Source: Chrysogorgia sp. JL179-B06
Taxonomy: Eukaryota > Cnidaria > Anthozoa > Scleralcyonacea > Chrysogorgiidae
DNA: 64,000 nt
Direction: 5' to 3'
Assembly: GCA_035772405.1 (NCBI GenBank)
Contig: JAYKKM010000158.1
Span: forward strand, 558,001 to 622,000
The notes under the pieces are model-generated. The model saw only the letters and a program-made list of their open reading frames with translations, made no database searches and was not told where the DNA came from. Made by a program: the position numbers and the translations under genes. This document shows, one piece after another, positions 11,432 through 22,833 of the stretch (positions are counted from its first letter, which is position 1; each line of letters starts with the position of its first letter).

Positions 11432-12391
11432 GGAAAATCACTCTCCTGCAATTATCTTTCCATACAGACAGCAAGTTATAAGGTCGTTCTTCAATATCCT
11501 AACTTGAATATTGTGTGTTCTTCAACATCCTAACATGACCCATCGAAACTTGAACCGCCTCGCTCGTGCCTTATCGGGCCATTCTGGTTATATCTGGATA
11601 GTCATGGCGGACAGCAGCGAAGAAGAGATTCAGAAACTCGAAGATTTCATGCGTAGCAGTGATAGTGATGTTGACATAGTCGAAGCAATTATAGAAAACC
11701 CGTCCACTTTTGAAACCGCATTTAAAGGCAGAAATACAAACCATAATTTCTTTAAATATAATGTCGAAGGTTTATATTGTGTGTACTTGTTGATAGTTAT
11801 CAAATTAAATGGGGTTTTAAAATAGAACGAATTAAGCAATTGTATATGATAAACTTTCCGTAATTTGACCCTTTACTAACTGTCAACAGATACAAATATC
11901 GCTAAAAGTGGACGGGTATTCTACGATTTAGCGCAATGCAATGTAGACCAGCCCATTGTAAACCAACGTGTTTTGAACCCAATGTATACAATTAAAACAA
12001 GATATAAGTGACATTTGCGTCTCAAATACCACATTTTATATACTAATAAAGGTTGTGTTTTGCATTTGTTTTTGTTTGTTTATATCATATGTATATACTG
12101 CCGTATATAACTGAATATGTTTTTTATTAGACATGCTACATGAACATGCTACACGAAGATGTTGTGATGTATACAACGAAACGTTAGATCGTATTAAATT
12201 TTTATTATCCCTTTTCTACGTGTTAATCAATGTATTTTAAATGTGTATTTAATAGCAAATTACCACTTGTCAATTCTTTTTAACAAGAAATGGGCCGTAG
12301 TTTTTCAATATTGTAGCGCTTTGGTGGTAAAATGGAGAGTTGTTTTAACTGTTTACTGCCCAACAGATTCCTCGACAAACTGCTTTTCAAT
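11432..12391. other. Left-arm-only segment carrying a small ORF (5' side of hAT)
   Basis: Together with 16,836-16,940 this segment is missing from the right arm; the edges read CTGCCGGG and CTCCCGGG, possibly a decayed 8-bp target duplication. It contains a short ORF at 11,604. At about 12,158-12,190 a GAAGATG...CAACGAAACGTTAG motif resembles the degenerate hammerhead-like motif of Penelope-like elements. Confidence 0.5.
11604..11825 (+). CDS. Small acidic ORF or first exon, unrecognised
   Basis: ATG in a Kozak-like context (GTCATGGCGG) starts MADSSEEEIQKLEDFM, followed by SSDSDVDIVEAIIENPSTF and ETAFKGRNTNHNFFKYNVE, then a possible donor GAAG|gtttat at about 11,770. The upstream in-frame start at 11,511 is less likely. 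It looks protein-like (acidic, amphipathic helix) but no family is recognised. It could be the first exon of a gene or transposon broken by the adjacent hAT insertion. Confidence 0.35.
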   Translation: MADSSEEEIQKLEDFMRSSDSDVDIVEAIIENPSTFETAFKGRNTNHNFFKYNVEGLYCVYLLIVIKLNGVLK

Positions 12392-13055
12392 CAGTGGCGT
12401 AGCCAGGGTTCTGTCTTTGGGGGAGCGAAATTGGTCGAGCGTCGAAGACGCGAGCCTCCTAGGGGGGTCCGGGGGCATGCCCCCCCGGAATTTTTTTGAA
12501 TTCTAGAATCTCTCAGACTGCATTTCCCGCATTCTGAGGCGAGATTTAAAAAAAATAACTGATCGCCATAAATAGCAAAGTTTTGTTGTCTCCAAACCAA
12601 AACAATGTAGTGCACATATCAAAATTTATTGAGAATTATTTATGATAAGTCGTATGTATGTGGACCTTGTAATGCTATATTTTCCATCTAGACTACACCA
12701 AACTGAAATTTGACCCATCAAAAAGTTTCAGGCCAAGTTCAAACCTGGAACTTCACATGAACCAAAATCAATGCAAATTAGGTTAAATTACGGAAAACAT
12801 TCTTGACAATTGAGTTAGGTTTATGTGCATTTGACGTTTGAACTTGAACTAGGCCTAGGGCTTTGATATATTTCAAACAGTGCCATTCAAATTGTCGAGT
12901 TGGAATTTTACAGTAGCCAAAACTGACATATAGTCGATATACTCACATAAACAGCATTACAATTTGTAGTCGACACATGCATAGGCATAATTTGCAAGTA
13001 TACGATATATAATTGGTATTTACATGCACAAGCAACACAACAAATAATATGGTAC

Positions 13056-16000
13056 TTAAACTAAATCAAGTCTTCTCGGTGCCATGCCTGCGAAAGTTTC
13101 TACGAGATTATCTACATTTAGTTCCTGTAATACATCAGACTCTACAGACATAAGCATCAGACTTTGAAGCCTTTCCTGTCCCATTGTGGACCTAAGTCGA
13201 GATTTAATGAGCTTGAGCTTCGAAAATGCCCTTTCTGCGCTCGAAGATGTGAGTGGCAGTGTTAGTGCAATTTTCATAAGTGCTAGAACCTGGCCGTAGC
13301 ACTCTGGTTCATGTCGAAGCACTCGGTACAACTCTATAAAAGTAGCCTCTCTCTCTTCCGATTTCGCCTTGTCTAGAACATTAGTTAGGAGCGTAGACGT
13401 CTGCAGTGAAAGGAATTCGATCTCAAGGGCGTCGACATCCAAGTCAGCTCTAAACCAATCAACTGCCAGAGAAATATTGGTCCAAGCATCAGAACTTCCT
13501 ACACGTGATGGCTCTAAGTATCCAAGTCCCTTCAAAACTGACACACCATGTTTGTCGAATCTACTTTCGATCGAGCTAATCATGAGATCCAGAATCTAGT
13601 AAAGAAAGATAAAAACACCATGACGTATGATTGTTATAAAATGTCCAAATATTCTTCTTCATGCAGAACTTCTGAAACATTATATCTTACTGTTCTGAAA
13701 CATTTCCATTAATTAATAGTTAAAGATCGATGAAGTTGATTTTCACAGAAATTGCATTGTTCATGCATAATTAGTAATTATGCATGAACAATGCAATTTC
13801 TGTGAAAATCAACTTCATCGATCTTTAAAGTGGTTCGGTATAAACGTATTGATTGAATCAATTTGATTCAGAAATAAAACAAGTTAGCTTACGTTATAGT
13901 AAAAGGTGACTCTGAACTTATCCTTTGGGAGAAACTGTACAGCTGTGTCAGGGTTGTCATCAATTCGCCGAGGAAGCTTGTGGGGACGAATTTCTTTTGG
14001 TTCCGGTATATTCAAATCGTGGCATCTTGTGAGACTGTTGGCCCAGAATGCATCAAACTCCTTTTCACATCGAAGACCCCTTAATGTGGTCAGCAAATCA
14101 GCAACTCTCTCACAACCAGTCACAACGTCCAAATCCTCCGACTGTAGTTTATCAGAAACTCCTTTGCTGACATGCATGACCTTTTTAAGAACCTTTGTAA
14201 AAAAAGAATACCTTCAGATTAATAGAGTGAAAACATAATGTCTCTGCGTCTGAAAATATAATTGAAATTGAAGTTTGAAAGCATTTTCCACATACTTTAC
14301 CTAATTACCTCTAAAGCCAGAACAAACTCAAAATCAATGTTGTTGAACAGTCCTTTAGCTTCTGCAGCAATATTTGCCTTGGTTTCGTTGTCCTTGATAT
14401 CCTCCAGCGTGTCAAGTACTGCTTCTAAACTATGGTGAATTGCTTTAATGCTGTCTGCTCTGCATGCCCATCGCGTATCTGATAACTTTTTGAGGAAGTA
14501 CTCGCGCTGTTTCCCATCTTTATCTTTCTTGTTTCTTAGCTTTTGTTTTTTTGTATATAATGCATGTCGTTTCGTGCAAGTCTCGATGAAGACATACAAA
14601 TTTTGCAATGTTCCGAAAAAGTCCCTGGCTGTTTTGTTCTTGGTCATGGTGTCCACAATAACCAAGTTTAAAACATGGGCGTAACAATGTGTATATAGTG
14701 CAGACGACGAAAGCTCTTTTACACGTGCTTGCAAACCAGTGTAGATCCCCGAAACATTGCTTGCACCATCGTAACATTGACCTCGCAGATTACTGATCGC
14801 TATTCCACAATTTTCAAGCTTGTCGCGGATAGTGTGCAGAAGGGCTTCGGCAGTAGTTTGATCCATTGGTTCAACAGATAGAAGGCGTTCCTCTATAGTT
14901 CCATTCCGAACATAGCGAACAAGCAGGGACAGCTGTTCTATCTTTCCACTGTCGGGTGTTTCATCTGCAATGATTGCAAAGAACGTAGCTTCTTTAACAC
15001 GTCGTATAATTTCTTCGGATATGGCCGAACCAATTATCTCTATCATCTGATTCTGGATATCAGGACTGAGATATGTAGCGTGATCTAAATAAAGATGCAT
15101 AGTCGTAAGGTCGTGTATTTTGAAAAGATTTATATAAACTAACCATAAACCATTGCGTAGACATAAGCCTAGTTCAAATCAAATCGTAAAGTTTTTGTAA
15201 GTTATGTAAAAAGACAATTAGACAAAATTCAGTACATATACAAAGTCGAGCTGTGAACAAAAAAATATTAGTTTACCTGCGCAGTTTTTAAGATGATCTT
15301 CCATAAGAGGATCAACCGTTGCCATATGCTCAATAAATTCTTTAAATACGCCCTTGTTTAGTGAACATTCGCCTTCCCGATGGCCTCTGAAGGGTAAATT
15401 AAGTCTCCCCAGCAATCGAACAACACCCAGTATTTTTCCAATTATAGTCCGATTTTTCTTAACCTAAAAATACAAAGCAACATTAGATAGGAATGACATG
15501 TACGGGTTCAGAGGAATTCGAATATTGGTTATTTGGTTGGTTCAATATACAATACAGCACGGCAAAAAGAACATTGACTTGAAAAACATACTCTTAGTTG
15601 ACGGTAAGACTCTTGTCTCTCTGCATCTTCGCTAAGTTGGTGATCTACCGGTTTCTGGCTTTTCCAAATGCGAAACGACTGGAGAGAGTTCTTGTGGCAC
15701 TCGGAACTTTCATGTTTCTTAAAAGCCCCACTTTTCTTCCAGTTATTAAATCCAGTTTTGATGAATGCGGGCTCTCCTTTGAACGAGACCTACAAATAAA
15801 TAAATGATATAATAGTTTTAGAGGTTGTATAATTATCTTTTTATCGTTGACTCCAACGCACGCTATTTAAGGTTAGGACACACGAGGCGACAAATCTCAG
15901 GGACATGTCGCGGGGACATGTTGCAGGGACAAATCCCGTCGTGTGTACTAGGCAAAACTTTGTCGCGGGGACAAAATGTTGTCCCCGAAACATGTTGCAT

Positions 16001-16552
16001 GTATTCAAAATGATTTGAATTCGTGCGACATGTCGCGGTGACAAAAGTATGTCCCCGTGGGACAAAATTAAAATAAACCAATCACATAACGTTATTTTAT
16101 TTTCATTTTCCTTTTCTGACATGTCCCCTCGTGTGTCCTCAACAAGGGAAATGTCCCCGCGACATGCCCCCGCGATTTGTCGTTTCGTGTGTCCTCAACA
16201 GGGGAAATGTCCCCCCAACCTTTTACGATCATTTGTTTCAAATGTAAATATCGCCAGACGTGTTTACTCAATTACTCTATATATACGATAATGTGTTATA
16301 TACCTGTCCGTTGAAAACTCGGCAGTAGAAACAAAACGCTTTATCAGATGACTTTGAATACTCAAGCCAGTCGAAATTGCCATACCACGATGAGAGAAAT
16401 TTTCGATTAAATCTGTCTTTTGGATAATCTACGTCGGTTGGCTGGCATGGTCCTTTTTTGATAACGTGGTCTCTGGCTGCTCTTCCAGTGGGCAAGGGAC
16501 AACAAGGATCAAATTCGTAGGTTGAAAGATCTACTGGTGGTGCTTCAGCCAT
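13056..16552 (-). CDS. hAT transposase, TTF-type zinc finger / DUF4371 / dimerisation domain (six exons)
   Basis: Six exons join with consistent phase and GT-AG sites: 16,304-16,552; 15,592-15,789; 15,277-15,463; 14,309-15,084; 13,893-14,192; 13,056-13,595, giving 749 codons without a stop. The start is ATG at 16,552 (MAEAPPVDLSTYEFD). Residues about 55-145 form a TTF-type zinc finger (FCFYCRVF, then HESSECHKNS). A DUF4371/RNase H-like catalytic core follows, with Asp252 (ADETPD), Asp317 (CYDGASN) and the conserved DTRW at about 414. The C-terminal hAT dimerisation region has SSSAERAFS, with likely catalytic Glu691. Related animal genes are annotated as ZMYM1-like. It would cut and paste the surrounding element. 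All key residues are present, so it is probably recently active; domestication is less likely because the ends and TSD are intact. Confidence 0.9.
13721..13827. repeat. Perfect 107-nt palindrome in a hAT intron
   Basis: Two 53-nt arms, from TAAAGATCGATGAAG inward to CATAATTA, are exact complements around a single central G. It lies in the intron between the last two transposase exons. Confidence 0.93.
15875..16195. mobile_element. AGGACACACGA MITE rich in CGACATGTCGC palindromes
   Basis: Ends AGGACACACGAGGCGAC and GTCGTTTCGTGTGTCCT are inverted repeats; inside, CGACATGTCGCGG and GTCCCCGCGACATG recur. It sits in the first intron of the hAT transposase, a transposon within a transposon. Confidence 0.75.
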
Positions 16553-17094
16553 TAAAAGTCAGTCAACCCGAATTTACAACATGGCCAACAATTCGGGTCA
16601 TGTGTAAAACATTTTGGTCAGCGTGTTTCCCTATTCATGGCATAAACTTGGTGTAATTTTTATTAATTTTTACAACTTGCTTCTCCCTTGAAGGCTTCAC
16701 TACGTAACATCATTACCCCCCCCCCCCCAACAAGTTTCTCCCCGGATTTAAACTTTTCACAGGAATGGCCTGGAAGACCATTGGGGGGGCGGTCGCCCCC
16801 CCTCGCCCCCCCTTGGCTACGCCAGTGTTTTCAATACGCCTATAAATACGATCGTCAAATGCTTCGCCATCTTGAATCATTAGTTGGCAGGCGTTTATAT
16901 TCTCTCTTCGCCCGCAATTTTTCCCGCCTGCGCCCCTCCCGGGCATTTTAGATCAAAATTTGCGGGCTAGCCTACGTGCGATGCCTGATTTTTCTTTGCA
17001 TTAGTTCCTAGTCTTCCAAAGGAAGTAAGGAAGACTGGAAGACTGGGACTGCGCGCAGGCTACACGCTGATGCGCTCTGATATAAAGCGAAATG

Positions 17095-17265
17095 GTCCAA
17101 AATATGAAATTTTATCAAAATCACCGCTCAGAATGCAGGAAATGCCATTTACGGGAATCTATATTTCAAAATTTTCCGGGAAGCATGCCTCCGGACCCCT
17201 GTAGAAATTATTATATATAGCATGACCTCCCATTTTCGACCAGCTTCGCCACTGCCCTGGTCGAT
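17095..17265 (-). mobile_element. Solo hAT end fragment (left), GGCATGC core
   Basis: Read on the minus strand it begins CAGTGGCGAAGCTGG and contains GGGGTCCGGAGGCATGC, AATGGCATTTCCTGCATTC and GAGCGGTGATTT, like the 5' end of the hAT at 12,392. Mirrored at about 32,155-32,345. Confidence 0.7.
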
Positions 17266-17269
17266 GAAC

Positions 17270-18640
17270 AAACGCGGTTAAATGCAAGAAGTTTGAAGAG
17301 TCTACACAAAATCACAGGCACTGATGGGCAGACGGAACTCGTATGCAATCTACATCGTTTTCAGGACTTTGTATACTCTGAGGACTCGGATATCGTGTGC
17401 GTTTACGAAACATGGCTCAACGACAGCTTAGATAGTTGTTAGAAATGCAAAAACAAACAAGAACAAATTATAGACTCAGACAAACATGACTACTGACGTC
17501 ATTTCTGCGCTACGCTATTCCGGAGCCGCTAGATATTGATACTTGTATCAGTATGTATGTATGTATGCGGATGATTGCGAGGTCGTTAAAGTCGGATACA
17601 CAAGCAATATGTAAGAAGTGCTAAACGCCACAAAAACCTGGGCTGACAGGAATAAAATTGTCCTGAACGCTAAGAAAACGAAGAACATGTGCATATGTTT
17701 TAGGGAATGCATATCTGAGCCCGATATGCTTAAAATTGGAGATGAGGAAATTGAAAGAGTTGAATCCTTTAATATGTTACGCGTGTGGCACCAGAACGAT
17801 TTGAAATGGAACAATTTGAAATGGAACAAGCATGTCAATGAAATTACCAAGAAAGCTTGTAAACGTCTATACTGTCTGAGAGAATGCCGCAGAGCAAATC
17901 TCCCGGCAGAAATCGGTACACTTTGCTGTCAGACCAAAATCCGACCACTATTAGAATACGCCACACCAATCTGGGGTGGCATCCCAAAATACTTATCAGA
18001 TGAGTTAGAAAATATCCAGGAGAGAAGTTTGCGAATACTTGGATTTCCAAAAAACACGCTTCCCTCTCTGAAGGAAAGAAGAGATCTATTATTAAGAAGG
18101 ATAACTCTAACCCAATAAATAAATATATTCCATTGTCTTCGGATCACAACTACAGCCTAAGATCCTGTTTACAGCACACATCAACTATCTCTCGCACTGA
18201 AAGTCACTGCAAAAAATCATTTCTACCAAGAGAAATCTCATTGCTCTCTAACCCTAATTTTTAAACTGTAGTTCTATACTAGTTTAGCTCTAACTAATAA
18301 TATTGTATATATAGTTTAGATTAATATTTCTTAATGCAAATCCATTGTATTTCTAAAGCTTAAGATGGATCAACATTTGTATTATCCCTTTATGCCACTC
18401 GATGTTTGCATATAAGTGGATTTTGCATATAAGCGAATTCGTTCCCAGGACGCACATCTAGCAAAATCATTAGCATAATACAAAACTGATCAAAACTAAC
18501 CAAAGCCGCAGTTTCTACTTAGTGACATGCAACAATATATACATTTTAAGAAAGGATAGCAAATAGTAAATAATTTCAGCAGTTTCTGTCTGAGACTGTG
18601 AGGGAACCCACTTTAATAAAAGTTCATTCATTCATTCAAA
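17270..18640 (+). pseudogene. Internally deleted LINE (endonuclease start and RT end), left copy
   Basis: About 17,285-17,440 reads SLHKITGTDGQTELV, LHRFQDFVYSEDSDI and VYETWLNDSLDS, the start of an APE-type LINE endonuclease. After a deletion, 17,560-18,118 encodes the RT C-terminal half: YADDCEVV (catalytic motif), KTKNMCICF and IRPLLEYATPIWGG, then RSLRILGF. The 3' end has a (TTCA)n tail at about 18,618-18,640, typical of CR1/L2-type LINEs. Not functional. Confidence 0.82.
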
Positions 18641-19075
18641 TGATTTGATAACATCAAGCTATTCATATACAATATGGCTATGTGCACACTGTTTAAGAAA
18701 TGCGATTTCACGAAAAGAAAGGCCCAAATTAACAAAACAATAGAACAAAAGGAGTTGTCAACCATAGTGATGCTAATTTTGACAAGCGCTGTTGTTTACG
18801 AGACGACTCAACGTCAAAGAATGTGAAACATTGAAAACTCTACGAAGAAGCGCGGACTTAGAGCTAAATATTGAAAATTGTTCTTTGCATATATAAGCGA
18901 CTTTGAGCCAAAATGTCCAATTTTTCTTTTGCATATAACCGACTTTTGCATGTAAGCGATTTGCATATAGCGGATTAAAAAACGAATTTTCTTAACGTTT
19001 GGTTTTGGATTTCCAAAATCTTGGCATATAAGCGACTTTTGCATATAAGCGACTTGCGTATATAAGCTGCGGCGA
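18405..19075. repeat. Dispersed GCATATAAGCGACTTTT motifs (left)
   Basis: The 16-17 bp phrase GCATATAAGCGACTTTT and close variants occur at about 18,409, 18,430, 18,890, 18,935, 18,955, 18,975, 19,022 and 19,040 on one strand. They may be the ends of a pogo/Tigger-like MITE; that is inference. Mirrored at about 30,300-30,510 and 30,950-30,990. Confidence 0.6.
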
Positions 19076-19429
19076 CTGCAAGTCAAAAGCAACTGGTTTG
19101 GACAAAATATCACGCAGGTTACTTAGAGAGTGCCCTGATTTAATCGCTTAATCCCTAAGTCTCATTTTTAACCGTTCTATTATCACAGGCATATTCCAGG
19201 CTCTTTCTACCAACAAGGTATTTTTAAACATTATATTCTTTATTGTTTTTCATAGGTTGAAGCTATAGAAGAAGAAACGGCTATCTGACTGTACGTTTCT
19301 TCGGATCCAATGATACGTAAGGAATGCATGCGCGAACATTTAGTTTAGGGATGGACCATTAGAAAAGTGGGGAGGGGGGGATTTCCGAAACGCAATAAAA
19401 AATGTTATACACCTTTTATCTTTCAACAG

Positions 19430-19603
19430 CCGTGCTCTCCCACCTCGAAAGCTACGAACGTGGCAGAATCGGAATCAGTACCAACCATCAAAAAATGCGT
19501 ACATCTCTACAATTTGGGAATCCATGAAATTGAAAATGAATATTTACAAAGACAACAAGAAAAGCGACAGAGACCCAGAAACGCAAGTGCGTGTGATTTA
19601 TAA
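19430..19603 (+). CDS. Exon-like segment, unrecognised protein (left)
   Basis: After a good acceptor (TTTCAACAG) an open frame reads PCSPTSKATNVAESESVP, then KKCVHLYNLGIHEIENEYL and a QRQQEKRQRPRN basic tail to a stop. The right copy (about 29,775-29,948) is also open. No family is recognised. It belongs with the Ser/Pro-rich segment just downstream, although no donor joins it with matching phase. Confidence 0.4.
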   Translation, partial: PCSPTSKATNVAESESVPTIKKCVHLYNLGIHEIENEYLQRQQEKRQRPRNASACDL

Positions 19604-19751
19604 ATCATCAATTTAAAGAGATTTGCACAAACTATAGTTCTAGTCTTCTTCTGGTTGTAGTCCTTCTTTCCGAAACAAAACTGTAACTCATAAATATTAT
19701 ATTCTCTTTGACCTTGAAATTTTCGTTTGAAATGTTCGCTGCTTGATTTAG

Positions 19752-20355
19752 GATGTCGACGAGGAGACACCGGCAGACAGCCAATCATTGTCTCCAGATC
19801 ATCCAAACGAATCCCCTCCTGTCATGGCAGGAGACAGTCCTGCATTGTTTAATCCCAACCAAACCCCTCCTGCTGTTGTAGTCCAAGTGATTGGAAACCC
19901 CCTGAATACGTCCTGTATGGCGTCCACGTCCAGAGACAGAAGAGGGTTCACGCCGCCAGGCAACTCTTCGTCCTTAAGTATATGGCGTCCACGTCCAGAG
20001 GGTTCACGCCGCCAGACAACTCTTCGAAAGGTTAGTAAAACACTGGGTTAGTAAAAGTTAGTACTAGTAGAATATCTCTATATCTCTATATATATCCCCT
20101 TCTGCTGTTGTAGTCCAAGTGATTGGAAACCCCCTGAATACGTCCTGTATGGCGTCCATGTCCAGAGACAGAGGGTTCACGCCGCCAGGCAACTCTTCGA
20201 AAGGTTAGTAAAACTCTAATATCTCTATATCTCTATATCCCCTCCTGCTGTTGTAATCCAAGTGATTGGAAACCCCCTGAATACGTCCTGTATGGCGTCC
20301 AGAGACAGAGGGTTCACGTCGCCAGGCAACTCTTCGAAAGGTTAGTAAAACAGTG
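19752..20355 (+). CDS. Ser/Pro-rich exon-like segment with triplicated unit (left)
   Basis: An acceptor (GATTTAG) precedes a frame DVDEETPADSQSLSPDH, NESPPVMAGDSPALFN, then PAVVVQVIGNPLNTS and TSRDRRGFTPPGNSS. The last about 120 bp, plus a GTTAGTAAAAC/TCTCTATAT spacer, recur at 20,097-20,213 and 20,232-20,350, so the exon-like unit is locally triplicated. Frame is kept only in the first unit. A further open segment (AWLVDLEKLIRPRSRKN, about 20,438-20,560) runs into the minisatellite. Mirrored at 28,795-29,630. Function unknown. Confidence 0.4.
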
Positions 20356-20599
20356 AGTTAGTAAAAGTTATCTCTAATTTTGAACAAGGAGCCCTATGTA
20401 TGTTCGTTATTTAACTCTCTTTTTTTCTATTTCAAGCCGCTTGGCTTGTTGACCTTGAGAAACTGATACGACCCAGGAGTAGAAAGAACAAAAATCGTGA
20501 CCTGAGTGATGGAACATTTAAAGCATCGATGACCACAAGTTGGAAAAATTTTTCAAAGAGTATGTGATACTAACTTTTACGGTGGCCCACAACTGTCAC

Positions 20600-21193
20600 G
20601 GCAATGCGAAATTCGCCACGGCAAAACCAAATTCGCCACGTCTATATACCAGATTCGCCACGGCAATACCAAATTCGCCACGTCAATACCAAATTCGCCA
20701 CGTCAATACCAAATTCGCCACGGCAAAACCAAATTCACCACGTCAATACCAAATTCGCCACGGCAATACCAAATTCGCCACGGCAAAACCAAATTCGCCA
20801 CGTCAATACCAAATTCGCCACGTCAATACCAAATTCGCCACGTCAATACCAAATTCGCCACGGCAATACCAAATTCGCCACGTCAATACCAAATTCACCA
20901 CGGCAAAACCAAATTCGCCACGTCAATACCAAATTCGCCACGTCAATACCAAATTCACCACGGCAAAACCAAATTCGCCACGTCAATACCAAATTCGCTA
21001 CGGCAATACCAAATTCACCACGGCAAAACCAAATTCGCCACGTCAATACCAAATTCGCCACGTCAATACCAAATTCGCCACGGCAAAACCAAATTCGCCA
21101 CGTCAATACCAAATTCGCCACGGCAATACCAAATTCGCAACGGCAATACCAAATTCAGCACGGCAATACCAAATTCGCCACGTCAATACCAAT
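20600..21193. repeat. 20-bp minisatellite, left array (about 29 copies)
   Basis: Unit AAATTCGCCACGTCAATACC with variants GGCAATACC and GGCAAAACC. Since 20 is not a multiple of 3 and the unit lacks stops in most frames, several frames on both strands stay open; these are not evidence of protein. Confidence 0.95.
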
Positions 21194-21239
21194 AGTCTGG
21201 TAGCAGAGGCCGGTTTGGTTCAACCCACTGATTAGAAAA

Positions 21240-22528
21240 GGTTTGACACTGGATATTGGTAGAACTTGACTCCCTGAATAATGCCTGCAGGGTAGGTAGA
21301 ATTACCTACAAAAAAAAAAGTTAAAATTAAAGTCGAATTGTGGTATAGGTTTCGAGTTAAGGGATGTTTTTATTCTACCAAAAAAAGCACAGGCACCCGA
21401 GTCTGATTTTTATCAAATCAATTTATTTTCTTTTTATCAAATAAAAAAACATTATGTGATAAAGATTCGCTCAAAATTCATCGTTGAATTTCATGGGTTA
21501 GAAAACGCTGATTTTCCAAATTCGGACCTACAATGATGTTTATATCCTTTTCATTGCAGTTCATGGCCGGGAGGTCCAATTCCATGTTGTGGCAATGAAT
21601 TTACGGAACCTCGATCTTTCCAATGGCACGTCCAAACAAAACACGTAAGTGTGAAAGCAAACAAGCAATTAAGCAGGCAAGCAAGTGGGTAGAATACAAT
21701 TACAAAACTTCGGATTTTATTTTGAAGAAAACCCAAAAGAAGTATACAGCCATGGCCATAACTTTGTCCCCTGGAAAGGCTTACATAATTTTGCTCACGT
21801 ACTATATAACCTTGCTTGCTTTCGAACAATGATAATTCGTCGGGATTTGTGACCAAGTTTTTATTTTTAGATTAACTGGGATAAAGTATTATCTGGGATA
21901 AAGTGAAAAAGAACTGCAACAAAAACTCCAACTGCATGGTGGACTTGCGGCATGAGAATCCGCACAGATGAAAAAGGTGAAAAAAGTACAAAATTTGTGC
22001 GTTTCTGTAACATAAAATTACTAGCCGGCAATAGTGAATATAATTGAGCAATTATGCCTAATCCCAATAAAATGTATTGGCAAAGTTGTCATCAATCTCG
22101 CTATATTCGCTGTGGGTGTTGGTGAAATTAGTCTTCTGGTTTTAATTTAATTACTAATCCTGTCGTCATGTGTTTTCGTGCCCAGTCCTTCGACGGAGCT
22201 ATCTATGGGCAACGTTCTCGACTTTTTGAGTGAGTGCGCACCATTTGCAAATATTACGCAATACGCAGTGTGCGCATGATCGGCTAGCCACCCAATTATA
22301 GCGCGTATGTAATAGCCTTTTTGGAATCGTGTGTCCTCAAGCACAATTAAGACAGCGAAGAATCTCCTTATCAAGTGCACATTCTCGGAACGAGATTGTA
22401 ATTTAAATTTTACAAAACTACGTAAATTTATGGCACAATTTTCCAATGTTGCGCAATGATAGTTGATATGGCTTTCCAACGAGTGGCAAACGTGATTCGA
22501 ATTCACAAATAAATTCTACATAACACGT
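21240..22528. other. Arm sequence without recognised gene
   Basis: Mirrored at about 26,606-27,900. Short open frames occur on both strands in both arms (for example about 21,551-21,856 minus and 22,147-22,506 minus), with no recognisable domain and no codon evidence beyond the duplication itself. Confidence 0.5.
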
Positions 22529-22537
22529 ATATTTATG

Positions 22538-22824
22538 TAGCCTGCGGAGGACAGCCGCTATTACTGGCAACGAGCCCGCGCGCCCCTCGCAGTAAAACGT
22601 CTGCGTCTCGAGTGCACAAATTCCATACTGATGACGTGCCAATGCCCAGAATCTGGGCATCGCTTCTGATTGGTTATTCTCCGCATATTTAATTACGGCT
22701 CGGCTCATGTTTCTGTCTTAAATCCCAACGTGAAAAAAACTAGAAAAAAACTAGAGCCGAGTCGTAATCAGTATGGAATTTGTGCACTCGAGACGCAGAC
22801 GTTATCACTGCGAGGCGCAGGCTA
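22538..22824. mobile_element. TAGCCTGCG foldback MITE, second member (left)
   Basis: Ends TAGCCTGCG...CGCAGGCTA enclose an inverted pair ACGTCTGCGTCTCGAGTGC with its complement. The 9-bp duplication ATATTTATG is exact (22,529-22,537 and 22,825-22,833). Confidence 0.87.
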
Positions 22825-22833
22825 ATATTTATG

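Larger units (their letters stand above)
12392..16827 (-). mobile_element. Complete autonomous hAT transposon (left arm only)
   Basis: Ends CAGTGGCGTAGCCAGG (12,392) and CCTTGGCTACGCCAGTG (to 16,827) are terminal inverted repeats. They are flanked by an exact 8-bp duplication TTTTCAAT (12,384-12,391 and 16,828-16,835), the hAT signature. The 4,436-bp element encodes a spliced transposase on the minus strand. The right arm lacks it. An intron carries a smaller MITE (15,875-16,195). Perfect TSD and intact coding imply a young copy. Confidence 0.95.

Noticed and set aside
20540..21235. Long open frames (up to about 320 codons, also at 27,878-28,851) of NSPRQYQIRHVNTKFAT repeats
   Set aside because: They are the 20-bp minisatellite read in different frames; openness follows from the unit lacking stops, and the frames occur on both strands.
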